64,000 nt of DNA from an uncultured Helicobacter sp. (GTDB lineage: Bacteria; Campylobacterota; Campylobacteria; Campylobacterales; Helicobacteraceae). Both the position numbers and the translations under genes were made by a program. This document shows positions 1-9,270 of this stretch, piece after piece; the first letter of the stretch is position 1, and every line of letters starts with the position of its first letter. The stretch spans positions 1 to 64,000 of the forward strand of contig NZ_CALBGN010000019.1 of NCBI RefSeq assembly GCF_937893305.1. The letters run 5' to 3'. Below the pieces are notes generated by a model. That model saw only the letters and a program-made list of their open reading frames with translations. It was not told where the DNA came from and did not search any database.

Positions 1-1003
1 TTTTGCATTGGTTCCGCTGTTTTTAATGTCGCCACCTACGCTACCGCCATTGATGAAGATGCCATTTGTGATGGTGCCAGAGTTAGTGATATTGCCTGTT
101 AATTTACTATTGGCACTAACTTCTACTTTACCACCTATTGTTCCTTGATTAAGTATGGCATCTTGCCCTGAAGCATTAGTTGCATTAATGCTTCCACCAT
201 TGCTAATAGTAATATCACCTTGAATATTACCATTCCCATTGTTGGTTACTCTACCTGTAATAGCTCCTTGAATATCAACTTTTCCTGAAATTGTCGCACC
301 ATTATTATTATGGATTTCACCTGTTACAGAACCACCATTTTCAATTTTAAGATTACCCATTGTGTCATCATTTTGGATGCCACCACTCACGGAGCCAGTG
401 TCAGTGATTAAAATCTGTTGCATTGTGCCAGATTGATTTTGAATGCCACCTTTAACTTGTCCTTTTATCTCAATGTCGTTAATCGTGCTCTTACCAGAAG
501 CTACGCCTTGACCATTAAACCAAGAATTTACAATTGCACCCTCAATAACTCCTGTTTCTCCTACTTCGATTTTTTCAATCTTTGATTGTCTAAAAGTGAT
601 GATACTACTACCATTACCATTACCCTGAGTGCCAATGCTTCCATCAACTTTTATGCTATCAATTGTTGCTCCGTAACTACTAAAAATTCTACCATTTAAT
701 CTGCCACCTTCTTCTATAATAATACTATTGTTCTTAGTATAATTGCCCACTACAATAGAAGAATTACTAGAAACAGTGTTGCCAATTTGTGCCCTCCCCA
801 CATTCACAACCGCTCCTTTTTTTATCGTAACAGTTTCACTATTAATAGCAAAGGCATTATGATTACCAGTTATATCCCTTGCGACACTAGCACTTGTCAG
901 TAGGGTTGTGAGAATTAGAGGACTACAGGAGAATGCGGTGAAGCGTTTTAAATTTGAGGTTTTACCCCCCCCCCCGCAGGGTTAATTGAACATTATTTTG
1001 CAT
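1..1003 (-). CDS. Autotransporter-type surface protein, N-terminal part, phase-OFF
   Basis: The gene runs off the left edge of the window, so only about 330 N-terminal residues are visible. ATG at 1003-1001 follows an AAGGAAG ribosome binding site. A run of 11 G comes at codon 10; with 11 G the frame hits TAA at once. With 10 or 13 G it opens without interruption to position 1. The restored frame gives a basic N-terminus, a hydrophobic signal segment ending near SASVARD, then Gly/Asn/Ser/Thr/Ile-rich imperfect repeats (such as GSVTGEI, NSGTITNGIFINGGSVGG) typical of a parallel beta-helix passenger. The beta-barrel would lie outside the window. Type V secretion is inferred from composition; an FHA-like exoprotein is the alternative. 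No larger ORF call exists here because of the broken frame and missing stop. Confidence 0.75.
965..975 (-). repeat. Poly-G tract (11 G on the coding strand), OFF state
   Basis: Eleven consecutive C on the plus strand lie just after codon 9 of the autotransporter gene. Reading from ATG 1003, 11 G ends in GGG TAA; 10 or 13 G gives GGT AAA and the long frame; 12 G stops five codons later. Tracts of this length are established slipped-strand contingency loci in Helicobacter and Campylobacter. Read-level length variation or assembly error could change the apparent state. Confidence 0.85.
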
Positions 1004-1039
1004 TTATTTCTTCCTTGTTTGTAAAAATAAAAATGATTA

Positions 1040-1045
1040 ATTATA
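1040..1045 (-). promoter_or_regulatory. Sigma-70 -10 box for the autotransporter gene
   Basis: A perfect TATAAT on the minus strand lies 37 bases upstream of the ATG at 1003, a fitting distance. No good -35 is seen, as is common in Helicobacter. Confidence 0.5.
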
Positions 1046-1135
1046 TTCTTTTAAATAATACAATTCAATAAAACATTTTTAATTTATTTTTTATTGCTTT
1101 TTCTGCCACTTTTTATATCCAAGCCTTTATTTATG

Positions 1136-1170
1136 CTTAAAAAAGAAATGCCTAAGGGAGTTCCTTAAGC
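1136..1170 (-). terminator. Rho-independent-like terminator of the Na/Pi cotransporter gene
   Basis: On the minus strand GCTTAAGG pairs with CCTTAGGC (1170-1163 with 1157-1150, one G-T pair) around a 5-base loop. An interrupted T-rich stretch (ATTTCTTTTTT) follows. The stem contains the TAA stop codon of the gene. Confidence 0.6.
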
Positions 1171-2937
1171 GGTAGTTTGGCGTATATTATCTTCTTTTTT
1201 ATCTGTATTATGCGTAATATACAAGCAATCAATCGCCCCTAAAAGCTTTGTTGCAATGGAGCGCACAAAGGATAAATCATTTATTAAAGAAGTGGATTGT
1301 GCTAAGGTGATTTTCTGATTATACACAAGCAATTCTGTTTTATTTACAATATACAAATCATCATAAGAAAACTCATTTTTACACGCTTTAATTTTCTTAA
1401 GCACTTGCGCGTTGTCATCTTCTGGCGTAATCTTTAGCTCTTCAACACTTCGTAAAAGCCTAGCTAGCGACTTTCTAATCGCGTCATACTCATCACTTAA
1501 CGCCTTGTTTTCGCTCAAAGAATAGCGTTGAATGTTTTTTTGTAACAAAAGCATATATTTCACTGCTTCTACGATATTTTGTGTAGCAAGCTGTAAATTA
1601 TAATACGAGTGGTTTTGCGCATCGCTTTCAATGTGTGCCTTAGCCTTGATACTAAACTCCATAATAGCATTATCAAGGGGCTTAATCGTGTTTTCATACA
1701 ACTCATTAATATCAATATCTTTTTTAAGCATTGCTTTGTTTTTCGCAAGCGTTTCAAGGGCTTCAAAAGACTTAATATCACGGCGATTAAAGCCAATGCT
1801 ATGCGCAATAATCCCAAAGGCATTGTTATATAGGTGCTTAATCTCTTTGCGCAAAACTTCTAAGGAAGTATCTGCATAATCTAGCGCAGAGTTTTCTAAA
1901 TACAACGGCGCGCCAGAATCGCTATCTTTTTTGTTGCGCACCATTAAATAAAGCAAGTGAATAAGCTTTGGAATAAAAGGGAGCATTAAAAGGATTCCAA
2001 TTAAATTAAACAATGTATGGAAAACTGCAAGCCTTAGCATATCATCTTGAATGTCTAAAAAGTCGCTAATTGCAGTTACTAAAAATAACATTTGATTAAT
2101 AAAGACAATCGCCACAATGGCTGTGATTCCATTAAATACAATATGCGCTAGGGCTAATCGCTTACCATTAAGGTTTGAATTTATCGCTCCAAGTGCTGTT
2201 GTAACGCTTGAACCAATGTTTGCGCCAATCGCCATTGCAAGCGCGTTTTCATAGGTTACTTGCCCAACAGAAAGCGCGGAGATAACAATTACAAGAGTTG
2301 CGTGGCTACTTTGGGCAACGATAGTAAAAAGGATTCCAATAAAAGTAAAGACAAGCACACCTTTAAAGCCACTTACTGCATATTGTGTCAAATCTATCAT
2401 TTCTTTATATACATCAAAGCCCTCTTTAATGTAATAAATTCCAAGAAAGATAAATCCGATTCCAACTAGCACATATCCGATTCCGCGCGTAATTCTATCT
2501 TTCACAAAAAGGCAAATCACACCAATGGCAATTAGTGGCAAGGCATATTCTGCGATATTAACCTTAATCCCAATTCCAGCGATAATCCAAGCCCCTGTCG
2601 TTGTTCCAAGGTTTGCTCCAAAAATCACACCTACGCCTTGTGCTAGAGTAATGATTCCAGCAGATACAAAGGAAATTGCAAAAAGTGAAATTAGTGTGCT
2701 AGATTGCATAAGTGCTGTTGAGATTGTCCCAAAGATTATGCTCTTTAGCGTATTAGAAGTTGCTTTTTTCATAATCTTTTCTAGCACACCGCCACTTAGA
2801 AGTTTAAATCCGTCTTCAAGCGTTAGCATTCCAAACAAGAAAATCCCAACGCCTGCGATAATCTCAACACTATCTTTGTGCATATAAAAAATATAGCACA
2901 ATACAAAAATTGCTAAAGGTAACCCGATTCTTTGCAA
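1165..2937 (-). CDS. Na/phosphate cotransporter family protein with PhoU-like C-terminal domain
   Basis: About 590 residues. The first ~340 residues are membrane helices holding the duplicated Na/Pi-cotransporter core: MQSST followed by GANLGTTTGAW, and AQSSHAT followed by GANIGSSVTTALGA. The QSS signatures are the family's substrate-binding repeats. The last ~230 residues are soluble, helical and charged, as in the PhoU-like tail of NptA/YjbB-type proteins. It should move phosphate across the inner membrane with sodium; direction (import or export) cannot be told. The frame is open to a TTG at 2964, but AAAGGAG (plus 2943-2949) sits five bases before the TTG at 2937, so that start is preferred. 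It stands alone, with a terminator at its end. Confidence 0.85.
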   Translation of the reverse strand: MQRIGLPLAIFVLCYIFYMHKDSVEIIAGVGIFLFGMLTLEDGFKLLSGGVLEKIMKKATSNTLKSIIFGTISTALMQSSTLISLFAISFVSAGIITLAQGVGVIFGANLGTTTGAWIIAGIGIKVNIAEYALPLIAIGVICLFVKDRITRGIGYVLVGIGFIFLGIYYIKEGFDVYKEMIDLTQYAVSGFKGVLVFTFIGILFTIVAQSSHATLVIVISALSVGQVTYENALAMAIGANIGSSVTTALGAINSNLNGKRLALAHIVFNGITAIVAIVFINQMLFLVTAISDFLDIQDDMLRLAVFHTLFNLIGILLMLPFIPKLIHLLYLMVRNKKDSDSGAPLYLENSALDYADTSLEVLRKEIKHLYNNAFGIIAHSIGFNRRDIKSFEALETLAKNKAMLKKDIDINELYENTIKPLDNAIMEFSIKAKAHIESDAQNHSYYNLQLATQNIVEAVKYMLLLQKNIQRYSLSENKALSDEYDAIRKSLARLLRSVEELKITPEDDNAQVLKKIKACKNEFSYDDLYIVNKTELLVYNQKITLAQSTSLINDLSFVRSIATKLLGAIDCLYITHNTDKKEDNIRQTTA

Positions 2938-2968
2938 AAACACTCCTTTTAATAAAATAAGCAAAAAT

Positions 2969-3861
2969 TTATTTCAACAATAATAACCCCATCAATCCAA
3001 CAATACACACCAAAAGACAAATTTCAATAATTTGAAGTCTCTTTGAAAGGCGAAGGCGATTTATAATATTCCAACAATAATCACCGCCAATATCAAAAGC
3101 GACTCTTTCCAGACTTGCACTATTTTTAGCTAAAATTTGTCTTTCATTTACAGATTCTAACGGAACAAATAAATGTGTAGGCGCACCATTTCTTGATCCA
3201 AAAGCATCCCAATACACATATTCCATTTTTTCTAAAATCCGTTCCACTCTTGAAAAATCCAATAAATATCTATTTTCCACATAAATTAAAGGACGATTTT
3301 TAGCAATCAGCTTATTTGCTCCTTCTAGCACCTTATGCTCCATTCCTTCCACATCAATTTTCATTGCAGCAATATCACCTTTTAAATTTAGGGCATCTAA
3401 GGGCTTGCAAATAATCCCCCCCCCCCCTCACCTACAGACTCTCTCTGTATTAGGGTCATTCCTCCAAAATTACTTGGAATCTCTTTTTCAAAATACAGCA
3501 TTTCTTCACAATTTGACACACCCATCTCATACACTTTAATAGCTTCTTCAAAAGCATTAAGCTTAATGCTTTCTTTTGCAATTGCACTCATTTTTTTGTT
3601 TGCTTCAAAAGCATAGACTTTATATCCATTTGCCGCAAAAAACAATGCATGATTGCCAATATTCATTCCTACATCAAGCACTAAAGAGCCTCTTTTAATC
3701 CTTTTTAGCATTGTCTGAAGCATTTCATACTCATAGGGCTGCTTTGTTGTGTTGATAATTTTTTGAATATAATCTGTTTTTTTAAAGGGCAAATACATTT
3801 GATATTTAACACCTTCTTTCTTTAAATCTAAAACAACCACATCTTTTTGATAATTTTTCAT
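2969..3861 (-). CDS. FkbM-family SAM methyltransferase, split by a poly-G tract (phase-OFF)
   Basis: Two frames together make one ~297-residue protein. From ATG 3861 the first part has SAM motif I (VLDVGMNIGNHALFFA, residues ~60-75) and FEANK; it reaches the 12-G tract near residue 145 and then reads LFASP and stops at 3397. The other half (KIDVEGMEHKVLEGA onward, to 2969) is the rest of the FkbM domain. With 10 or 13 G the two join in frame through GGGIICKPLDALNLKGDIAAMKIDVEG. The last ~22 residues (LQIIEICLLVCIVGLMGLLL) form one hydrophobic helix, so the enzyme may be tail-anchored, which I do not expect for an ordinary FkbM protein. FkbM enzymes O-methylate sugars or small molecules; a surface-glycan target is inferred. 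The RBS AAGGA overlaps the stop of the small ORF upstream. Confidence 0.85.
3416..3427 (-). repeat. Poly-G tract (12 G on the coding strand), OFF state
   Basis: Twelve consecutive C on the plus strand interrupt the FkbM methyltransferase gene. In frame 12 G gives GEGGGG then LFASP and a stop. A length of 1 modulo 3 (10 or 13) restores the conserved downstream half. This fits slipped-strand ON/OFF switching. Confidence 0.88.
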
Positions 3862-3863
3862 TT

Positions 3864-3992
3864 TTATTCCTTATTTTTTAAGCGTTTTAAAAACACAAAT
3901 CCAAGCCACATTGCAGAAACAACCACCACAATGCTCACCCAAGTTTCATCAAGCCCAACAGGCTGTGTTAAATCAAAAAACCCTTGATTCAT
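3864..3992 (-). CDS. Small single-span membrane protein (42 aa)
   Basis: The ORF reads MNQGFFDLTQPVGLDETW, then one hydrophobic helix of about 20 residues (VSIVVVVSAMWLGFVFL) and a basic tail KRLKNKE. It sits tightly between ileS (stop ends at 3999, seven bases upstream) and the fkbM gene, whose RBS overlaps its stop, so all three are probably co-transcribed. The charge pattern predicts a cytoplasmic C-terminus. I recall a similar tiny ORF after ileS in Campylobacter, but cannot confirm it here. Function unknown. No strong Shine-Dalgarno is seen, which suggests translation coupled to ileS. Confidence 0.65.
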   Translation of the reverse strand: MNQGFFDLTQPVGLDETWVSIVVVVSAMWLGFVFLKRLKNKE

Positions 3993-3998
3993 CTTAAT

Positions 3999-6785
3999 CT
4001 AAATCCCCAAAACTTCTGCACAACGCGCACAAGGTTGCTCGTTAGCTTCACTTATAAACTGCCAACAACGCGGACATTTATGCCCACTTGCTTTATAAAT
4101 TGCATAATTTTCGCCATTAAATGTGAAAGTTGCAAGCGCATTTTCTGCATTATTTTTCTTAATAGCACTCACCATTAACCAAAGATTTAATTCCTTAAAA
4201 CCTTCCATAGAAGTTGGAATTCCCAAATCCACTTCAAGCGTGGATTTAATTTTGGATTCCTTTTTTAAAGCATCAATTTGCTCTAAAAAACTTGAACGCA
4301 ATTCTAAAAGCATTTCAAAATCCACACTTGGAGTTTCAAAGCCAGGTAAAGGCTGATAGAATAAATCTAGCACATCATAACTTGCAACATTTGCAATTCC
4401 ACAAGATTCTAATAACGCCTTACTTTGCGTGTGACTTAAAGCCTCATTAATAGTATAAGTTAAAATTGGGGCAAGCACTCCAAAAAGCCTACCACAAATT
4501 AAAGCCATTACACTTTGTGCAGCTTTACGCTCTTTCGAATTTAGCGCATTGCAATACAAATTATCCTTGCATAAATCCAAATAGATTCCACTTAACTCTA
4601 CATTTAAGAAGTAATTTAACTCTTGCAATCCCTTTGAAAATTCGTAATTTAAAAAGAGTTGATTGACGCTTTCAAAGCATTTTTTAGCACATTTTAAAAT
4701 CCACAAATCAATCTGTGAAAAATGCTCAACTTCTAAGAACTCTAAAGATTCCACATTGGCAAGTAAAAAGCGGATTGTATTGCGGATTTTACGATAATTA
4801 TCGCCCACTTGTTTTAAAATATTTTCTGAAATCCTTTGATCATTTTGATAATCACTTTGTGCCACCCAAAGGCGCAAAATCTCACTTCCAAAGTCTTTTA
4901 ACACTTTCTCTGGTGGAATCACATTGCCTTTAGATTTGCTCATTTTCTCACCATTTTCGTCCATTGTAAAGCCGTGCGTTAAAATGCTTTGATAAGGCGC
5001 ACATTCATTAATCGCACAGCTTACAAGCAAGGAACTATGAAACCACCCTCTATGCTGGTCGCTCCCCTCTAAATACATTTGCGCTGGATAACCGCCACTT
5101 GTGTATTTTGCATTACTTAATACAGCTTTCCAAGTGCTTCCACTATCAAACCATACATCTAAAATATGGTGGATTTTTTCTAAATGCTCACTTTGCGCTT
5201 TAAAGCTTGGAGGTAACAGCTCTTCTACACTTTTGCTCCACCACGCATCACAGCCCTCTTTACTAAAAATATCTGCTACAAAATCTAAAATTTCAGCATT
5301 TAATAACACTTCACCACTGCGCTTATCCCTAAAAAACGCAATAGGCACCCCCCAATCCCTTTGTCTTGAAATGCACCAATCAGGGCGTTCTTCAATCATA
5401 GAACGGATTCTACGACGTCCGTGTTCTGGGTAAAAACGCGTTGTGTCAATTTGTTCTAATGCCACTTCTCGTAATGTTTTTCCCTTGCTACTAAAGGGTG
5501 TATCCATCATCACAAACCATTGTGCCGTTGCCCTGAAAATAATCGGTTGGTGCGAACGCCAACAATGCGGATAAGAATGCTTGATCTTAGTATGTTTTAA
5601 AAGATTTTCTCCTAAAAGTTCAAAAATCCTTACATGCGTGTCAAAAACAAATTTTCCTACAAATTCATCAGGATTAAACAATAATTGCTCTCTAATTAAA
5701 GTCTCATCAAAGCAGCCTTTATCATCAACTGGCATATACACAGGTAAATGGTATTTTAATCCCACAAAATAATCATCTTCTCCGTGTCCTGGAGCTGTAT
5801 GCACACAACCGCTTCCCTCACCCACTGCAACATGTTCTCCTAGAATAATCTTAGAATCTTTACCATTTAACGGATTAATTGCGTGTTTGTTTTCTAAAAT
5901 TTTTGCACTAAAGGTTTTTAGGATTCCATTCTTTACAATGCCACTTTGGGTAAGTTTTTCCACTTGTGAAGCTAGCACAATTTTACCATCGCTTGTTAAT
6001 GCGTAAGTTTCATTAGGATTTAACGCAATTCCACTATTTGCAGGCAAAGTCCAAGGTGTTGTTGTCCAAATCACACATTGTGCATTTTGGATTCCACATT
6101 CCTTTACTCCAATAGCATTTAAAGCATCATCTTGCAAATTAAACGCTACAAAGATAGAATCACTTTCTTTTTCGGCATACTCCACTTCTGCTTCAGCAAG
6201 TGCAGTCTGACAAGCCCAGCTCCAATACACGGGCTTACTGCGCTCTTTTAATAACCCTTTTTTTGCTATTTCACAAAGCGCTTTATAAATTTCTGCTTCA
6301 AAAGCAAAATCCATTGTTTGATAAGGATTATCAAAATCCCCCCAAACACCAAGCCTTAAAAATTCATCTTTTTGGATTTCTACAAACTCTTGTGCGTGCT
6401 TACGACAAAGCTCTCTAATTTTAGTTTTTGGCAAATTATCCTTTTTTTCTTTTCCAATTTTTTTTTCAACTTGTTGTTCAATAGGCAATCCGTGGCAATC
6501 CCAACCGGGCGTGTAAAACACTTTTTTACCTTGAAAATAATGATACTTCACAATAATATCTTTTAAAATCTTATTGAGTGCGTGTCCAATGTGAATATGC
6601 CCATTTGCATAAGGAGGACCATCGTGGAGATTAAAGCTTACATTAGCGTTTTGGCGATTTTTTAACATTTTTGCATAAATGCCATTTTCTTTCCATTTTA
6701 CATAAGTTTTAGGCTCATTTTGTGGTAAATTACCGCGCATAGGGAAGCTTGTTAGAGGCAGCACAAGAGTATCTTTATAATCCAT
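3999..6785 (-). CDS. ileS: Isoleucyl-tRNA synthetase
   Basis: 928 residues, normal for a bacterial class I IleRS. It charges tRNA(Ile) in the cytoplasm. The ATP-binding motif HIGH is at residues 65-68 (PPYANGHIHIGHALN). KMSKS is near 613 (GEKMSKSKGNVIPP). An editing (CP1) domain lies between them. The C-terminus ends in a zinc ribbon with four cysteines (CPRCW and CARC), the bacterial type 1 form. The start ATG at 6785 follows GAAGGAATTTT. It heads a minus-strand unit with the small membrane protein and fkbM. The divergent lipoprotein gene begins at 6892. Confidence 0.98.
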   Translation of the reverse strand: MDYKDTLVLPLTSFPMRGNLPQNEPKTYVKWKENGIYAKMLKNRQNANVSFNLHDGPPYANGHIHIGHALNKILKDIIVKYHYFQGKKVFYTPGWDCHGLPIEQQVEKKIGKEKKDNLPKTKIRELCRKHAQEFVEIQKDEFLRLGVWGDFDNPYQTMDFAFEAEIYKALCEIAKKGLLKERSKPVYWSWACQTALAEAEVEYAEKESDSIFVAFNLQDDALNAIGVKECGIQNAQCVIWTTTPWTLPANSGIALNPNETYALTSDGKIVLASQVEKLTQSGIVKNGILKTFSAKILENKHAINPLNGKDSKIILGEHVAVGEGSGCVHTAPGHGEDDYFVGLKYHLPVYMPVDDKGCFDETLIREQLLFNPDEFVGKFVFDTHVRIFELLGENLLKHTKIKHSYPHCWRSHQPIIFRATAQWFVMMDTPFSSKGKTLREVALEQIDTTRFYPEHGRRRIRSMIEERPDWCISRQRDWGVPIAFFRDKRSGEVLLNAEILDFVADIFSKEGCDAWWSKSVEELLPPSFKAQSEHLEKIHHILDVWFDSGSTWKAVLSNAKYTSGGYPAQMYLEGSDQHRGWFHSSLLVSCAINECAPYQSILTHGFTMDENGEKMSKSKGNVIPPEKVLKDFGSEILRLWVAQSDYQNDQRISENILKQVGDNYRKIRNTIRFLLANVESLEFLEVEHFSQIDLWILKCAKKCFESVNQLFLNYEFSKGLQELNYFLNVELSGIYLDLCKDNLYCNALNSKERKAAQSVMALICGRLFGVLAPILTYTINEALSHTQSKALLESCGIANVASYDVLDLFYQPLPGFETPSVDFEMLLELRSSFLEQIDALKKESKIKSTLEVDLGIPTSMEGFKELNLWLMVSAIKKNNAENALATFTFNGENYAIYKASGHKCPRCWQFISEANEQPCARCAEVLGI

Positions 6786-6891
6786 AAAATTCCTTCATTT
6801 TTAGCAATAAAGTTTAAATTTTACCTTCATTTGATTTAAAGCTGTATTATTTTAAGTTATTTTGAACTCTTTTTTTAATAAACTTCAGTTT

Positions 6892-7191
6892 ATGAAAAAA
6901 TTATTATTTTTAATTAGTCTTATTTTTGTTGTTGGATTTTTAGGTGCTTGCAGTGGGGATAACAATTCTTTCTTATACAAAAGCTCAAATTGTAATGATG
7001 CAAAACGCGATTGTTTAATTAAATGTCGCAAAGATGGCAAAGGACAGACAAAATGCCTTGAAGAGTGCGAAAAAGTGCGCGGAATGTGTGAGGCTGTTAA
7101 AACAAAGGGTTGCTTACAAGACTGCAACGCACGCCACGGAAAAAACTCTCCAAATGCCGAGCAGTGTAAAAAACGCTGTCAAGGTCTATAG
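6892..7191 (+). CDS. Small cysteine-rich lipoprotein
   Basis: 99 residues from ATG 6892; the frame is open to a TTG at 6862, but starting there would bury the signal peptide. The N-terminus is a lipoprotein signal (MKKLLFLISLIFVVGFLGAC) with lipobox LGAC, so the cysteine should be lipidated and the protein membrane-anchored outside the cytoplasm. The mature part has repeated closely spaced cysteines: CNDAKRDCLIKC, CLEECEKVRGMC, CLQDC, CKKRC, about half of them in C-x3-C spacing. These could be disulfides or a metal site. No family recognised. The next gene, an AsmA-like protein, starts 15 bases on, so they probably share a transcript. TATTAT at 6845-6850 is a possible -10. Confidence 0.75.
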   Translation: MKKLLFLISLIFVVGFLGACSGDNNSFLYKSSNCNDAKRDCLIKCRKDGKGQTKCLEECEKVRGMCEAVKTKGCLQDCNARHGKNSPNAEQCKKRCQGL

Positions 7192-7206
7192 CCCAAAACA
7201 CACACA

Positions 7207-9171
7207 ATGAAAGATCTTTTAAAATCCAAAATTTCGCTTTGTGTGCTTGGATTTTTACTAGCCTTTGGAGGAATCTTTGCGTTGCTATTTTCTCCTGTTG
7301 GAAATTATTTTGTTGCAAATTTAATCCTTCAACATTTAGAATCCAAATCAGGTTTTGCTTGGGAAGCGCGTAGCTTTAAACTATCTTTTGGCTCTTTTAG
7401 TTTGGATTTTAGCGCGCAAAACCAAAATTTAGAACTATTTGCCAAGGGTGATTACTCGCTTTTAACCCAAAGTCTTCAAGGTGATTTTTTGTTAAATTCT
7501 AATGGCTTTTTGCTACCACTTAAAACACATCAAAAATCTCTCAATATCCCTAAAGATGTTTGGGTTGAAGGAAAATTTTCTGGAGAGATTTCAAACTTTT
7601 TTATACAAGCAAACAGCAACATTCTACAAGCACGCAGTGATGTAAGCGCAGCCTTTTCTTATCTAACCCCACAAAGCATTAGTCTTACAACAAAAGATGC
7701 AAGCCTTGCAAAAGTCTTTGAAATGCTAAATATTATCCCATATAGTGATGGAATCTTAAGCTTTGATTTGCAACTAAACCGCCATTTAATGCAAAACACT
7801 TTTGATGGCAATATTGCATTAAATATTGATGGTGGAGATTTAGACACACAGGCGTTTTTAGAGACTTTTCATTTAAACATTTCCCCAACGCATTTCATCA
7901 CGCAATTTCAAGGCACAATCACACAAAATACGCTTGAATACTCTTTTAATCTCTATTCTAGCGTTGGAGATATGCTCCTAAAAGGCACCACAAATATCCA
8001 CTCTCTTGCTACAAACACAGATTTTAACATCAAGCTTCAAAGCTTATCGCCTTTTTCTCCTTTTTTTAAGATCCCACTTGGTGGAAGTTTTCTAGCAAAA
8101 GGAACTGCATTAGGCGATGTGAATAATATGCTAATTCAAGGCGGAATCACTCTTGAAAATTCACCTATTAATTTTCGTTTAAGCTTACAGGATTTGAAAC
8201 CTCACACTTTTGAGCTAAATAGTCAAAATCTCCAAGCAACGGCTCTTTTAAAACTCTTTAATCAACCAGCTTATCTTAATGGAGACTTAACACTAAAAGT
8301 GCTTTTACGCGACTTTGCGCACGGAATTTCAGGAATTGCAAAAATCCAAGGCAATAATCTTTTTATCAATAGTCCGCTATTTGAAACCCACACAAAGATC
8401 GGCTTTCCATCTACTGCATTTATCTTAGATTCCAAAGTTGAACTTGCACAAGGCAAAGGTGTAGTGGATTACCTTTTAGATTCCAATATCATACGCTTAC
8501 AAAGTCAAGGCGGAAGCATTAACTTGGCACCTTTTAGATTAAATCTCCCCCAAAATATTAATGCTAGCAAACTCCAAAATCTCTCTTATAATAACAAAAG
8601 CCTACTAAATGGCACACTAAACCTTAATGGCATTGCAACACAAGATTCCATAACACTAAATGGTGCGATTACACAAAACAAGTCAGAATCCAAAATGCGT
8701 CTTGCTTTAAATAAAAAACGCATTAATTTTCATTTGGACAATTTAAACCCTAAGCAAATCTACACAATTTTTCCCAAGATCCCACCTTTTTTAAAGACAC
8801 TACAAGGTCGTGCTAACCTACATTTTCAACACGATTTTTTAGAACGCGCAAAACATATAAATTTTGATCTTTTAACCTTAAAATTTCAAAAAGGAGCACT
8901 TTTAAATAATCTTAATAAAATCAGCTGCCAAAACTTAAACAACATTTCATTTAGTGGTCATTTTTACAATCAACTTCAAACAGACAAGCTCCTAAGCACT
9001 TTTAAAATAGACGCCAAAACAGATTCCAATTTCCCGCGTATTCACGCCTCTAAAATCCTAACTCATTCTAACACTCTTAGTGGAAATCTCACAATTCAAT
9101 GTAATAAAAATCAAAAAGAAATCAATATAAATGGAACTTTACAAAATCCAAAATTTAAAAAAGCGATATAA
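7207..9171 (+). CDS. AsmA/TamB-like envelope protein
   Basis: 654 residues. One N-terminal membrane helix (residues ~8-35) is followed by a long periplasmic domain of alternating short beta strands rich in N, L, S, T and F, with phrases such as GNIALNIDGGDL, GDLTLKVLL and GTLNLNGI. This resembles the repeating beta-groove (AsmA-like) folds of proteins that span the periplasm and move lipids or help outer-membrane assembly. There is no enzymatic motif. The family assignment rests on architecture, not a signature. It follows the Cys-rich lipoprotein by 15 bases. Confidence 0.55.
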   Translation: MKDLLKSKISLCVLGFLLAFGGIFALLFSPVGNYFVANLILQHLESKSGFAWEARSFKLSFGSFSLDFSAQNQNLELFAKGDYSLLTQSLQGDFLLNSNGFLLPLKTHQKSLNIPKDVWVEGKFSGEISNFFIQANSNILQARSDVSAAFSYLTPQSISLTTKDASLAKVFEMLNIIPYSDGILSFDLQLNRHLMQNTFDGNIALNIDGGDLDTQAFLETFHLNISPTHFITQFQGTITQNTLEYSFNLYSSVGDMLLKGTTNIHSLATNTDFNIKLQSLSPFSPFFKIPLGGSFLAKGTALGDVNNMLIQGGITLENSPINFRLSLQDLKPHTFELNSQNLQATALLKLFNQPAYLNGDLTLKVLLRDFAHGISGIAKIQGNNLFINSPLFETHTKIGFPSTAFILDSKVELAQGKGVVDYLLDSNIIRLQSQGGSINLAPFRLNLPQNINASKLQNLSYNNKSLLNGTLNLNGIATQDSITLNGAITQNKSESKMRLALNKKRINFHLDNLNPKQIYTIFPKIPPFLKTLQGRANLHFQHDFLERAKHINFDLLTLKFQKGALLNNLNKISCQNLNNISFSGHFYNQLQTDKLLSTFKIDAKTDSNFPRIHASKILTHSNTLSGNLTIQCNKNQKEININGTLQNPKFKKAI

Positions 9172-9270
9172 AAATATAAATTTATTACAATTTAAACTTA
9201 AATTCATTTTTTCTTTATATTAATTTTGTTTAAATGCGTGCAAAATTTTTACTCTTTATAAGGCTCCATA

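Noticed and set aside
3397..3861. The first FkbM piece as a complete short gene
   Set aside because: It ends in a glycine run and LFASP from the tract frame, and the missing half of the domain follows in the next frame.
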